From JABMQB01 sp964575025 (GTDB lineage: Bacteria > Bacteroidota > Bacteroidia > Bacteroidales > Prolixibacteraceae): DNA of 64,000 nucleotides. Made by a program: the position numbers and the translations under genes. Positions within the stretch are counted from its first letter, which is position 1, and the number at the start of each line of letters is the position of its first letter. Below are positions 8,036-16,617 of the stretch, one piece after another. The stretch lies in the NCBI GenBank assembly GCA_964575025.1, contig CAZNPV010000003.1, forward strand, positions 1 to 64,000, given 5' to 3'. The notes below the pieces were generated by a model. The model did not search any database, had not been told where the DNA came from, and saw nothing but the letters and a program-made list of their open reading frames with translations.

Positions 8036-10171
8036 ATGAAGACCGTTATTCTATTTTTTTGTCTGCTCTACGGAACCTTGCTTGTGCATGCACAGGCTAC
8101 CATCATCGGGAAGGTTGTCACCCAAACCGGGGAACCGGTTCCCGGAGCCAATATTTTTCTTGAAAACACATACGATGGAGCCAGTTCCGATTCACTCGGC
8201 AATTTCAGCTTTACGACTTCTGAAAGCGGGAGACAGGTTCTGATGGCCACCTTTATCGGGTACAAATCCTGGAAAGAGGAGATTTTCCCGGAAGGTCGGG
8301 TTGAGATACAAATTGTCCTGGAAGAGCGTATCAACTCCCTGGATGCAGTAACCATTACAGCCGGAAATTTTGCTGCTGCCGATGAAACGCGTGCTTCGGT
8401 TATGGAGCCGTTGGATATCCTGACCACAGCCAGTGCCAACGCCGATGTGATGGCTGCTATGCGGACCATGCCCGGCACGCAGGCTGCTACCGATGACGGC
8501 CGGTTGCTCGTCCGTGGGGGCGATGCCTACGAAACCAGAACCTATATTGACGGACTGGTTGCCGCCAAACCCTACTTTTCGAAAACGCCAGATATTGCAA
8601 CCCGGGGGCGTTTTGCACCTTCCCTTTTCAGCGGTGTGGTATTTAATTCAGGCGGTTATTCAGCCGAATACGGGCAGGCACTGTCGTCTGTGCTGGTCCT
8701 GAACACGAACGACCTGGCTACCGAAGATGTCACCGGAGTATCGTTGATGACCATTGGCGGAGAGATGAGCCGGACCAAACGTTGGAAAAACGCTTCGCTG
8801 AGCCTTTCCGGAGGCTACATGAACCTGGGAGCCTACGACAAAATTTTTAACAGTGCGGTCGACTGGCAGGAACCGGTGGAATCGGTCAATGGAACAGCTG
8901 TTTATCGTCATAAAACAAAATCGAACGGCATGGTTAAAGGATACCTTACGGCCGATTGGGGCAGCCTGGCATATAACGTTCCCGACGGACAGCCAGACGG
9001 TCTGCTTCAGATAAAAAATAACGGAGGCACGGTTTACTCCAACTTTTCATACAGGGATTCTTTTTCTGAAAAATCGTGTTATAAAGTGGGAATTTCTTCA
9101 ACCTATGAGGACAACTTTATCGGGCTGGGTGAGGATCAGGTTGATACCCGTGAACGCAATCTGGAAACCCGGGTTACAGTTATCCACGACCTTTCGGAAG
9201 GCATTAAATTAACCTGGGGCGTAAATGAAACGTATCACAACTATCATCAGGAATATTCCGAATTCCAGGGGAATAGTTATAAAACCGGGTTTAAGGACCA
9301 CCTGGCAGGAGCCTTTGTTGAAACCGAAGTGAAATTCAGCAAAAAACTTGCAGTTCGTCCGGGAATACGTTCCGAATATTCATCGGTGATCCATACGTGG
9401 AATGTTGCGCCCCGTTTTGCCATGGCCTTAAAAACCGGGGAGGAAGGCCAGCTTTCCGGAGCTTTCGGGTTGTACCATCAAACCCCCCAGGCTGATTACC
9501 TGAAGCTCCGGACAGACCTGGGTTTTGAGAAAGCGTTGCACTATATCCTGAGCTATCAGTCAGGCAAGGTAAGCTCCCGGTTGTTCAGGGCTGAAGCCTA
9601 CTATAAAACCTACAATCACCTGATAACATACCAACTGAATGAATACGGATTGCCCGCCAAACTGCAAAATAACGGCAGCGGGTATGCCGGCGGAATGGAT
9701 CTTTTCTGGCGCGACCGGGAAAGCATGCAGGGATTCGATTACTGGATAACCTATTCATGGATCCATACAAAAAGAAAATACCAGAACTATCCCGAGAAAG
9801 CAACTCCCGATTTTATTTCAGGCCACAATTTCTCTGTTGTCGGAAAATATTGGGTGAACCAACTAAGCACCCTGCTGGGCTTTTCTTTTACGGCTGCCAG
9901 CGGGCGTCCCTACGATAAACCAGATACCCCTGAATTTATGGACGGAAAAACCGAAGCCTGGTCCGATTTAAGCCTGAATCTGAGCCATATTTTCTACATC
10001 GGCAACCAGTATTCCGTGCTCTACTGCTCAGTGACCAATGTACTTGGCAATAATACGGTTTTGAGTTACCGCCCTTCAAGCGTTGCAGATGCCCAGGGGA
10101 ACTACACGCTGATTCCGGTAAAACGGGACCTGAAACGGATGGTCTTTATCGGTCTTTTCCTGAGCTTTTAA
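8036..10171 (+). CDS. TonB-dependent outer-membrane receptor
   Basis: This 711-residue protein has a signal peptide (about residues 1-19, ending VHA), a carboxypeptidase-regulatory-like beta-sandwich (residues 21-95, IIGKVVTQTGEPVPGANIF), a plug domain (about 115-225, with LLVRGGDAYETRTYIDG), then a beta-barrel ending in ...RMVFIGLFLSF with a terminal Phe. It should import a ligand across the outer membrane using TonB/ExbB/ExbD energy. The barrel is shorter than in SusC proteins and no SusD partner follows, so it is not a classical glycan receptor. Behind it lie a helical-repeat protein and a LytS/LytTR pair on the same strand, which may sense or regulate it. Ligand unknown. Confidence 0.92.
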   Translation: MKTVILFFCLLYGTLLVHAQATIIGKVVTQTGEPVPGANIFLENTYDGASSDSLGNFSFTTSESGRQVLMATFIGYKSWKEEIFPEGRVEIQIVLEERINSLDAVTITAGNFAAADETRASVMEPLDILTTASANADVMAAMRTMPGTQAATDDGRLLVRGGDAYETRTYIDGLVAAKPYFSKTPDIATRGRFAPSLFSGVVFNSGGYSAEYGQALSSVLVLNTNDLATEDVTGVSLMTIGGEMSRTKRWKNASLSLSGGYMNLGAYDKIFNSAVDWQEPVESVNGTAVYRHKTKSNGMVKGYLTADWGSLAYNVPDGQPDGLLQIKNNGGTVYSNFSYRDSFSEKSCYKVGISSTYEDNFIGLGEDQVDTRERNLETRVTVIHDLSEGIKLTWGVNETYHNYHQEYSEFQGNSYKTGFKDHLAGAFVETEVKFSKKLAVRPGIRSEYSSVIHTWNVAPRFAMALKTGEEGQLSGAFGLYHQTPQADYLKLRTDLGFEKALHYILSYQSGKVSSRLFRAEAYYKTYNHLITYQLNEYGLPAKLQNNGSGYAGGMDLFWRDRESMQGFDYWITYSWIHTKRKYQNYPEKATPDFISGHNFSVVGKYWVNQLSTLLGFSFTAASGRPYDKPDTPEFMDGKTEAWSDLSLNLSHIFYIGNQYSVLYCSVTNVLGNNTVLSYRPSSVADAQGNYTLIPVKRDLKRMVFIGLFLSF

Positions 10172-10274
10172 ATCCTACAGTTGATCGCAAAAATTCGACA
10201 TTTCGGTAACAAATGCTTTCAATTTTTTAAAAACAACAACAAATTTGAACAATCAACCTGTAAAATCAGAAAAC

Positions 10275-10916
10275 ATGAAACGAATGATTCTTTTGCTTGT
10301 TTTGCCTGCCCTTTTTATGACAAAAAGTTTGGCCTCAGACTATGAAAAAACAATGGAAACGACCCTTGAGAAGATGTACCGGTCCACGTCACCGGAAGAA
10401 CTGACCGGTATTGCCAATCAGTTCAGCCGGATCGCCCAGGCTGAAGCGGATCAGTGGCTCCCGTCGTACTATGCAGCTTTTAGTTATGTGAGGGCTACCT
10501 ATTTCGGAGAAATGGAAGCCGGAGAAATACATAAATACCTCGACAAAGCACAGAATGAATTAACCAAAGTAGCAACCACGCATTCCGGTGAGTCGGAAAT
10601 CCATGCACTCCAGGCTCATATTTATCAGTTGCGGATTACCGATATGTCTTCCGGAATGAAGTTTTCTTCGCTGGCCAGTGAAAGCCTGGCCGTTGCCGAA
10701 CAATTAAATCCGGACAATCCAAGGGTTTTTTATTTAAAAGGCATGAATATCTTTCATACTCCAGAAGCCTTTGGAGGAGGAGCAGAAAAAGCAAAACCGT
10801 TCCTTGAAAAAGCAGCAGGAATCTTTGCAACCCTGGCACCTGAAAACAACCTGATGCCGTCCTGGGGTGCGGAACACAACGCAGAAATGTTGTCGTTGTG
10901 TAATTCCAATGAATAG
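10275..10916 (+). CDS. Exported TPR-like helical repeat protein
   Basis: From ATG 10275 this is a 213-residue protein with a signal peptide (KRMILLLVLPALFMTKSLAS). The rest is all-helical with TPR-like spacing (QWLPSYYAAFSYV, EIHALQAHIYQLR, NPRVFYLKGMNIF). An upstream TTG at 10245 would place ten polar residues before the signal peptide and is less likely. It follows the TonB receptor by about 100 bases and precedes the sensor kinase, an arrangement often seen in Bacteroidota where the TPR protein is co-expressed with the receptor. A periplasmic scaffolding or binding role is inferred; no enzyme motif is visible. Confidence 0.75.
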   Translation: MKRMILLLVLPALFMTKSLASDYEKTMETTLEKMYRSTSPEELTGIANQFSRIAQAEADQWLPSYYAAFSYVRATYFGEMEAGEIHKYLDKAQNELTKVATTHSGESEIHALQAHIYQLRITDMSSGMKFSSLASESLAVAEQLNPDNPRVFYLKGMNIFHTPEAFGGGAEKAKPFLEKAAGIFATLAPENNLMPSWGAEHNAEMLSLCNSNE

Positions 10917-10917
10917 C

Positions 10918-10947
10918 TTTGCGGATCCAGGGGAATCCCTACCTTTG
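10918..10947 (+). promoter_or_regulatory. Bacteroidota-type promoter for the LytS/LytTR pair
   Basis: TTTG at 10918-10921 and TACCTTTG at 10940-10947 are 18 bases apart, the same spacing and the same -7 octamer as the promoter at 6942. Transcription would start near 10954, just upstream of the TTG start at 10972, which supports that start. The -33 box overlaps the stop region of the TPR gene, so the two-component pair has its own promoter. Confidence 0.6.
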
Positions 10948-10971
10948 CATGCATCTTACAAATACACATAA

Positions 10972-12018
10972 TTGAATAAAGTCAGACACGATAAAAAACA
11001 GACCCTTGTTGACTGGTTGATTGCTGCAGTGGTATCCATCCTGATAGGCATAATCACCATGTTGCTGATGGGGGGCTCCCTGAAAAACCCCTTCAGTCTA
11101 TATGCTTGGAACGCAGGATATTCGATGTGCCTGGGACTCCCCCTTTTTGCCTCCGGTTATTGGTTCAGATTGTATGAAAAGTTCTTTATCGACTGGATCA
11201 GGAAACCGGTGCAAAGCATCACAATTGCACAGCTGGTACACCTCGTTTATGCCAGTTCGGTGATTTTTATTGTAAACTGGTTTTGGTTCATTGTGGTATC
11301 CGGCCATGAGTGGGAAAATTTTTGGGAATACAACAAGGGAACGATTCTGGCAGAATACATCATTTTTGTAATTATTGCAGCTATTATTTATGCCATTTCA
11401 TTTTTTAAAGCCTGGAGGCAGGAGGTTCGTGATTCAGAAGAAGTAAAAACGGAAGCGCTTTCATTAAAATATCAGGTCCTGCAAAACCAGGTAAATCCGC
11501 ATTTCCTGTTTAACAGCCTGAATGTTTTGGGTTCCCTGATCGACACAGACGTGGTGAAAGCAAAAAAGTTTACCCGGGAGTTGTCCCATTTTTTTCGCAA
11601 TGTGCTGCAGTTTAAAGACAAGGATATTATTCCCTTACAAGAAGAGCTCGATTTTGTGAAAAAATATATTTACCTGCAGCAGATCCGGTTTGGGAAAGCG
11701 TTGGAGGTCGAAATCATTGCCAGCAAAAACATGAGGGGGAATGTCATTCCCCTGTCGCTTCAGACCCTGGTAGAGAATGCAATCAAACACAATGAAATAT
11801 CAAAAGCATCGCCTCTGAGAATAATAATTGCTGTTACCGACGACCGTACGCTGATTGTTGAGAACAATATCCAACTGAAAAACGCCATGGAGCCCGGCAA
11901 CAAAACAGGATTGAGAAACCTGGCCGGCAGGTATGAATTCCTGACGGGGAAAAAAGTGGAAATAACGCAAAATTCTAAATATTTCAGGGTAATTTTGCCA
12001 TTAATCGTTTTGGATTAG
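10972..12018 (+). CDS. LytS-family sensor histidine kinase, four TM segments
   Basis: This 348-residue kinase has four predicted membrane helices (about 15-35, 45-65, 87-109, 126-145), a short linker, and a His_kinase (LytS/YehU type) module. The phosphoacceptor is His177 in QVNPHFLFNSLN; the ATP-binding part has the N-box VENAIKHNE and a degenerate glycine segment (GNKTGLRNLAGRYEF). There is no extracytoplasmic domain, so the signal is probably sensed in or at the membrane. It uses a TTG start at 10972, chosen because the promoter at 10918-10947 lies just upstream and the first helix begins about residue 13. The response regulator gene follows 6 bases later. Confidence 0.9.
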   Translation: MNKVRHDKKQTLVDWLIAAVVSILIGIITMLLMGGSLKNPFSLYAWNAGYSMCLGLPLFASGYWFRLYEKFFIDWIRKPVQSITIAQLVHLVYASSVIFIVNWFWFIVVSGHEWENFWEYNKGTILAEYIIFVIIAAIIYAISFFKAWRQEVRDSEEVKTEALSLKYQVLQNQVNPHFLFNSLNVLGSLIDTDVVKAKKFTRELSHFFRNVLQFKDKDIIPLQEELDFVKKYIYLQQIRFGKALEVEIIASKNMRGNVIPLSLQTLVENAIKHNEISKASPLRIIIAVTDDRTLIVENNIQLKNAMEPGNKTGLRNLAGRYEFLTGKKVEITQNSKYFRVILPLIVLD

Positions 12019-12024
12019 GCATCG

Positions 12025-12789
12025 ATGAGAGTTTTAATTGTTGAAGATGAGCCCCTTGCTGCGGCACAACTGGCAGCCCACCTGACCGCTTTGCGGCCGC
12101 AATCGGAGATCCTGGCTGTTTGTGACACCGTCCGATCAACAGCCGGTTGGATTAAAAACAATACCCCTCCCGACCTGGCATTCTTTGACGTCCAGTTAGG
12201 GGATGGATTAAGCTTTGAAGTGTTTGACAAGGTGAAGTTTCATACGCCGGTTATCTTTACAACGGCTTACGACCAGTATGCCATTCAGGCATTTAAAGTG
12301 AACAGCATCGACTACCTACTGAAGCCCATTGAACGCGATGAACTGGAAGAAGCACTGAAGAAATTTGATCGCTTCAACCGGAATGCAACGGTGCCCCTGA
12401 CCCCCCAGATACTCGAAAAAATTGTTGCCTCCTTCCGGAACAAACACTTCAAAGAGAGGTTTCTGGTTAAAGTGGGAACTCACCTTCGTATTATTGAGGT
12501 CAAAGACATTCTCTATTTTTACAGCTTTCAGAAAGGAACCTTTTGCAAAAGTGCCGGGGGAAAAGATTACCTGATGGACCAGAGCCTTGAACTTATTGAA
12601 GACCGGGTCGATCCATCCGGATTTTTCCGTATTAACAGGAAATACCTGGTATCCCTGAATGCGATCAATGATGTAGTGGCCTACAGCAATTCACGGCTTA
12701 AATTAAAGGTTAAGCAACCTGTTGATGACGATTTCCTTGTGGCACGGGAAAAAGTCAAATCCTTTAAAAAGTGGGTGGAGGGGGAATAA
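12025..12789 (+). CDS. LytTR-family response regulator
   Basis: This 254-residue protein has a receiver domain with acidic pocket EDE (residues 7-9), phosphoacceptor Asp55 (FFDVQLGD) and Lys100 (LLKPIE). A LytTR DNA-binding domain occupies about 145-250 (LVKVGTHLRIIEVKDILYF, FFRINRKYLVSLNAI). It is the partner of the LytS kinase immediately upstream. LytTR proteins bind direct repeats upstream of targets; the TonB receptor operon is the nearest candidate target but no repeat pair was confirmed. Confidence 0.93.
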   Translation: MRVLIVEDEPLAAAQLAAHLTALRPQSEILAVCDTVRSTAGWIKNNTPPDLAFFDVQLGDGLSFEVFDKVKFHTPVIFTTAYDQYAIQAFKVNSIDYLLKPIERDELEEALKKFDRFNRNATVPLTPQILEKIVASFRNKHFKERFLVKVGTHLRIIEVKDILYFYSFQKGTFCKSAGGKDYLMDQSLELIEDRVDPSGFFRINRKYLVSLNAINDVVAYSNSRLKLKVKQPVDDDFLVAREKVKSFKKWVEGE

Positions 12790-12798
12790 AAACCAACC

Positions 12799-14076
12799 TT
12801 AAAGCCTGTTATTTACAATATTATTGTATATAGAGCCAAACTGAATCCGGATGCCTGCTCCGGCCCGCACTTCAAAAGTTGATGGCAACTGAACTTTATT
12901 CAATAAGATATCTTCCAGGGAAAGTTCCTCTTTGGAAAGGTAAATCTGATCGTGTATGTTTTCAATCCGGAAGTCGAAATTTACAGAAAGTCCTCTGATA
13001 ATCCGTATGGATAATTCTGTATCGAGCGTTATCCTGTTTTTGGAGAAATCGCGCAGATAATGCGAAGCATTTAAGCCTGCTTCAATTTCTCCCCAGGTAT
13101 GAACCAACTGAAGATCCAGCCGTAACGATTGTTCCCATAAACGCTCGCGGAATTTTCCGTAAATGGTCTCCTCGTAGTACTTGTTCCAGTCAGGACCGAT
13201 GTAATAGGCTATAGTAAATACTTTGCGGTCTTCAATATCCCATGGGAATATATTGTATTCAACAGCTGGTTTCAACGAAATTGAATAGAGGATGTTGGTA
13301 TAGTTGCTGTTGGAATAACTCAGGAAAGCTCCGGCCGACCAACGGGAGGAGAGGCTGTGTACCACACTGGATGAATAATTGTTGCTAATATTTTCCGATT
13401 TGAACGATTCTCCGTCACTAATATATTCAACGGTACGTTTGCTCCTTCGCCCACTGTTTCTGATCCGCCAGTCGTTGGTTACTTTGTCGGCCCTCAGATT
13501 AATCCAGTAGTTATAATTTTTCCTGCTTTCTTCCAGGTTAATGTTCCCGTTAAAATCACCTCTGAAGGTCCAATGGTTCCATGGATCTTCTGTTTCCGGG
13601 GACTGATCATCTTCAGTATCTGTATAACGGATCAGCATTTTGTCAGAAACTTCCGATTCATTTACAAAAGGCATCAGTCCCTTTTTCAGGGTTTCTGCAA
13701 GAATATCCCTTGTCTCTTCACGGGTATCACTTGAGGCCGAAGTACAGGTAAGCGTAAAATTGCTTAAATTCTCATAGGTTCTGTTAGTATACATCATGGA
13801 GTACACATTCCCTCCACTCCCACTCCTTCGTTGGGTTACGATGATATGCACATCGGCTACCGCCGGATCATTGACAAAATCAACAAACTGCAGGTTTCTG
13901 CGGAGATAATCAAAATCAATCCATATTCCTTCAACAAACACCTTGGGTTTCCCTTCCTTTTTATCAAACGAAAAGAGGGGCGTTGATTCAGGTTTTGTAT
14001 CCCCGGCGGTTCCGATACCGTTAGAAAATACCAAAAAAATTAAAAACAGATACTTCAGTCTTCTTTTTATCCACAT
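12799..14076 (-). CDS. Uncharacterised outer-membrane beta-barrel protein
   Basis: This 425-residue protein has a signal peptide (LFLIFLVFSNGIGTAG). Residues about 45-165 form a soluble alpha/beta-looking domain (KVFVEGIWIDFDYLRRNLQF, VADVHIIVTQRRSG). From about 175 onward the pattern is alternating aromatic and polar beta-strands (GDFNGNINLEESRKNYNYW, SLSSRWSAGAFLSYSNSNY) ending in QFGSIYNNIVNNRL, typical of an outer-membrane barrel. I know of hypothetical proteins with the same SIYNNIVN ending but no assigned function. It is convergent with the LytTR regulator, 9 bases away, and stands alone. Function unknown. Confidence 0.7.
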   Translation of the reverse strand: MWIKRRLKYLFLIFLVFSNGIGTAGDTKPESTPLFSFDKKEGKPKVFVEGIWIDFDYLRRNLQFVDFVNDPAVADVHIIVTQRRSGSGGNVYSMMYTNRTYENLSNFTLTCTSASSDTREETRDILAETLKKGLMPFVNESEVSDKMLIRYTDTEDDQSPETEDPWNHWTFRGDFNGNINLEESRKNYNYWINLRADKVTNDWRIRNSGRRSKRTVEYISDGESFKSENISNNYSSSVVHSLSSRWSAGAFLSYSNSNYTNILYSISLKPAVEYNIFPWDIEDRKVFTIAYYIGPDWNKYYEETIYGKFRERLWEQSLRLDLQLVHTWGEIEAGLNASHYLRDFSKNRITLDTELSIRIIRGLSVNFDFRIENIHDQIYLSKEELSLEDILLNKVQLPSTFEVRAGAGIRIQFGSIYNNIVNNRL

Positions 14077-14442
14077 AGTGATTCCTGATCTTTTGTTATT
14101 TGTGTCGATTTCTGTGAATCTGGTTTACTATACAACCCTATTCAACCGATAGTTCCTGAAATGATTGATCCAGAAACGATCTTTACAAGGCCTGTTGGTT
14201 TAGTTGCATGCAAAATTAGTATTATCTTAGAAAAACCTTCCTTCTGTCCCTTCCTTCTTTAATAAGTAACGTCATTATTAACGTATTGTTTAAAAGTCAT
14301 TAACAAATAGTTGAGAATAATGATGGCAGTTAAAAATTGTTAAATGAACTTTTTATTGAAACAAACGGCCTGCTGTTCCGTAATTTTAAATCAGCTTTGT
14401 AGGATCATTTTTTATTGTGGACTTAATGGGGTTGATTGGTTA

Positions 14443-14490
14443 ATGAAAACTACAAAGTTGGGAAGGTCATTAGTTGTTTGTCTTTCATGA
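14443..14490 (+). other. Short open frame (15 aa) ahead of a terminator; possible leader peptide or sRNA
   Basis: The frame ATG 14443 to TGA 14490 encodes MKTTKLGRSLVVCLS, which looks like the start of a signal peptide but stops at once. Three bases after the stop begins the 9-bp hairpin terminator. This may be a leader/attenuator, a small RNA, or the stub of a lost gene. Confidence 0.3.
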
Positions 14491-14493
14491 GGG

Positions 14494-14524
14494 AAGCGGT
14501 GGCGGTTAACCACCGCTTTTTTTT
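14494..14524 (+). terminator. Rho-independent terminator
   Basis: The arms AAGCGGTGG (14494-14502) and CCACCGCTT (14510-14518) with a 7-base loop are followed by T through 14524. No normal gene lies upstream on this strand, so it ends a short transcript starting in the intergenic region. Confidence 0.8.
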
Positions 14525-14634
14525 ATCCGGGCGGTCCGGAAAAAGATCAGCAAACGTGCTTCTTTTTGAACAAACCGGTAAAAATAATGTCCACAATGAA
14601 CATTTAATGGTTAATTTTGTAATAAAATCATACC

Positions 14635-14913
14635 ATGAAGCAGGTTTTCACATATCTGAGAAAAGGAGCAGGGTGGATTCTTCTGGTTCCTGTATATATA
14701 TATAAATATATCATTTCTCCCCTGACTCCTGCTTCATGCAGGCATTACCCAACCTGTTCGGAATATGCGATACAAGCGGTAAAGATACATGGTCCGTTTA
14801 CAGGCTTCTGGCTGGGCACAAAGAGAATCTTACGTTGCCATCCCTGGGGTACCAGTGGTTATGACCCGGTACCTCCAAATGGACAAATCCATATAAAAAA
14901 GAAAAAACCGTGA
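14635..14913 (+). CDS. yidD: Membrane protein insertion efficiency factor YidD
   Basis: This 92-residue protein shows the whole YidD signature: an amphipathic N-terminus (VPVYIYKYIISPLTP), SCRHYPTCSEYAIQAVKIHG, and GTKRILRCHPW, followed by GYDPVP and a basic tail. YidD assists YidC-dependent membrane protein insertion from the cytoplasmic face. It is not next to rnpA/yidC here, which is not unusual in this phylum. A -7-like TAATTTTG lies 15 bases upstream of the ATG. Confidence 0.95.
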   Translation: MKQVFTYLRKGAGWILLVPVYIYKYIISPLTPASCRHYPTCSEYAIQAVKIHGPFTGFWLGTKRILRCHPWGTSGYDPVPPNGQIHIKKKKP

Positions 14914-14994
14914 TTCCTGGCTTGTTGCAGTTCATAAATTAAAACTAAATTTACACAAACGGGTACCAACGGGGTACTTTAAAAAATTTCCATC

Positions 14995-15870
14995 ATGAAG
15001 AAGTTCCCAGTATTGATTCTTACGCTGATTCTCATTGCCGGATGTGGTTCAAACAAAAAATCGGATACCGGGGATCAGAAACCGGTTGTTACCGTAAGCA
15101 TTTTACCTCAAAAAACATTTGTTGAGAAAATAGCAGGCGATGATTTTAAAATCAACGTTTTAATACCGCCCGGAGCAAGTCCTGCATCCTATACCTTGCT
15201 GCCATCTCAGCTTAAAGACATTGCCAATTCGGTGATATGGTTCCGCATCGGCTATATCGGATTTGAACATTCATGGAAGGAGAAGATTGAACAGGCAAAC
15301 AGGGAGATGAAAGTCTGTGATTTATCGGAAGGACTTGACCTGATAGCTACAACCAATGATCTTGAGGCGGATGCACTACATGCAGTAGGAGTGGATCCCC
15401 ATATCTGGTTATCCCCTCCGATGGTTAAAAAAATAGCGGAAAAAATCCGCAATACCCTTTCCGATAACTATCCGGAAAGGGCAAATGCCTACCAGAAAAG
15501 GTATACCCAGTTTATAAAAGAGATCGACAACCTGCATATTGAATTAAAAGAGATGCTCTCAGATTCTGAAGGCAAAACAGTCATTGTTTTCCACCCCTCA
15601 TTAACCTATTTTGCCCGCGACTACAATCTGCACCAGATCTCACTGGAACCGGGAGGCAAAGAGCCAACACCCCAACATATGAAGCAGGTAGTGGATATCG
15701 CCAACCGGGAAAATATACGGGTTGTTCTGATCCAAAGTGAACTGGACAAGGAACATGCACGAATTTTTGCCGAAGAAATTGACGGTGAGATCATACAGGT
15801 ATCGCCTTTGGATCCCGACTGGGCAGCAAACCTGATGCAAATGGCAACAATTATAAAGGATAATTTTTAA
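14995..15870 (+). CDS. Metal ABC transporter substrate-binding lipoprotein (ZnuA/TroA family)
   Basis: This 291-residue protein has a lipoprotein signal (LILIAGC, Cys17) and the cluster A-I metal-binding fold: VTVSILPQKTFVEKIAGDDF at the start, ligands in VDPHIWLSP and VFHPSLTYFARDY, and the helical backbone between lobes. It captures Zn(II) or Mn(II) for the ATPase and permease encoded next. There is no long His-rich loop, which many zinc-specific ZnuA proteins carry, so the metal is uncertain. It overlaps the ATPase gene by one base (TAATG), so the three genes are one operon. Confidence 0.92.
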   Translation: MKKFPVLILTLILIAGCGSNKKSDTGDQKPVVTVSILPQKTFVEKIAGDDFKINVLIPPGASPASYTLLPSQLKDIANSVIWFRIGYIGFEHSWKEKIEQANREMKVCDLSEGLDLIATTNDLEADALHAVGVDPHIWLSPPMVKKIAEKIRNTLSDNYPERANAYQKRYTQFIKEIDNLHIELKEMLSDSEGKTVIVFHPSLTYFARDYNLHQISLEPGGKEPTPQHMKQVVDIANRENIRVVLIQSELDKEHARIFAEEIDGEIIQVSPLDPDWAANLMQMATIIKDNF

Positions 15871-16616
15871 TGGATCTGATTGTTGAACTAAAGAAAGCAG
15901 ACCTGGGGTATGACAAAAACCCGGTTCTTGAAGAGGTGAATCTTCAGGTATTCAAGAACGATTTTATCGGAGTGATTGGCCCGAACGGAGGAGGGAAAAC
16001 CACCCTTCTGAAAGGAATCATCGGACTCTTAAAACCGCTGAAGGGAACCATTACCTACCACAATCATTCGACGACCAACCGCCGGCCCTTTGGGTACCTG
16101 CCACAGGTAAGACATATCGATAAAAAATTTCCCATTACTGTTTTTGATGTGGTACGATCCGGAGCGATGATGTCCGGAGATTTGTTCCAGAGCAAAAAAC
16201 AGGAAAAAGAACGGGCTGAAAAATTGCTCGCAGAGATGGGCATCAGCGAAATCCGGAACAGGGCTATTGGTGACCTCTCGGGAGGACAGATGCAACGGGC
16301 ATTCCTTTGCAGAGCCCTGATAAGCAACCCCCAACTGCTGATCCTCGATGAGCCGGATACCTTTGTGGATAATAAATTTGAAGGAGAATTATATGAAAAA
16401 CTAAAACTCCTGAACAAAGAGATGGCCATTATCCTGGTTTCACATGATCTGGGAACCATATCGACGTATGTAAAGACCATTGCCTGTGTAAACCGGCAAG
16501 TCCACTACCACCGTTCGAACAAAATTACGAACAGTCAACTGGAAGCCTATCGATGTCCGATTCAGATCATTACCCATGGAGTTGTACCACACACTGTTTT
16601 AAAAAGTCACCCTTGA
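15870..16616 (+). CDS. Metal ABC transporter ATP-binding protein (ZnuC-like)
   Basis: This 248-residue ATPase has Walker A GPNGGGKTT, Q-loop YLPQVRHIDKKFP, signature LSGGQMQRAFLCRAL, Walker B LLILDEPDTFVD and the H-loop SHD. It powers metal import with the lipoprotein upstream and the permease downstream. The ATG overlaps the previous stop by one base, and the next gene starts one base after its TGA, indicating tight translational coupling. Confidence 0.95.
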   Translation: MDLIVELKKADLGYDKNPVLEEVNLQVFKNDFIGVIGPNGGGKTTLLKGIIGLLKPLKGTITYHNHSTTNRRPFGYLPQVRHIDKKFPITVFDVVRSGAMMSGDLFQSKKQEKERAEKLLAEMGISEIRNRAIGDLSGGQMQRAFLCRALISNPQLLILDEPDTFVDNKFEGELYEKLKLLNKEMAIILVSHDLGTISTYVKTIACVNRQVHYHRSNKITNSQLEAYRCPIQIITHGVVPHTVLKSHP

Positions 16617-16617
16617 T

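Larger units (their letters stand above)
14077..14634. other. Long intergenic region with a candidate small transcript
   Basis: These 558 bases separate the divergent barrel and yidD genes. On the minus strand TAATTTTG (14211-14218) is a -7-like element for the barrel gene. On the plus strand a weak -7 (TAATTTTA, 14381-14388) with ATTG 22 bases upstream precedes a 15-codon open frame at 14443-14490 and a strong terminator at 14494-14524. A second -7-like TAATTTTG (14612-14619) lies 15 bases before yidD. The remainder is AT-rich with no gene. Confidence 0.45.

Noticed and set aside
14436..14705. 89-codon open frame overlapping yidD
   Set aside because: It crosses the terminator at 14494 and overlaps yidD out of frame; no family likeness.
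14940..14994. Zur-type operator ahead of the metal importer
   Set aside because: The only repeated words (GGGTACC/GGGGTAC) do not match a known Zur or MntR box.
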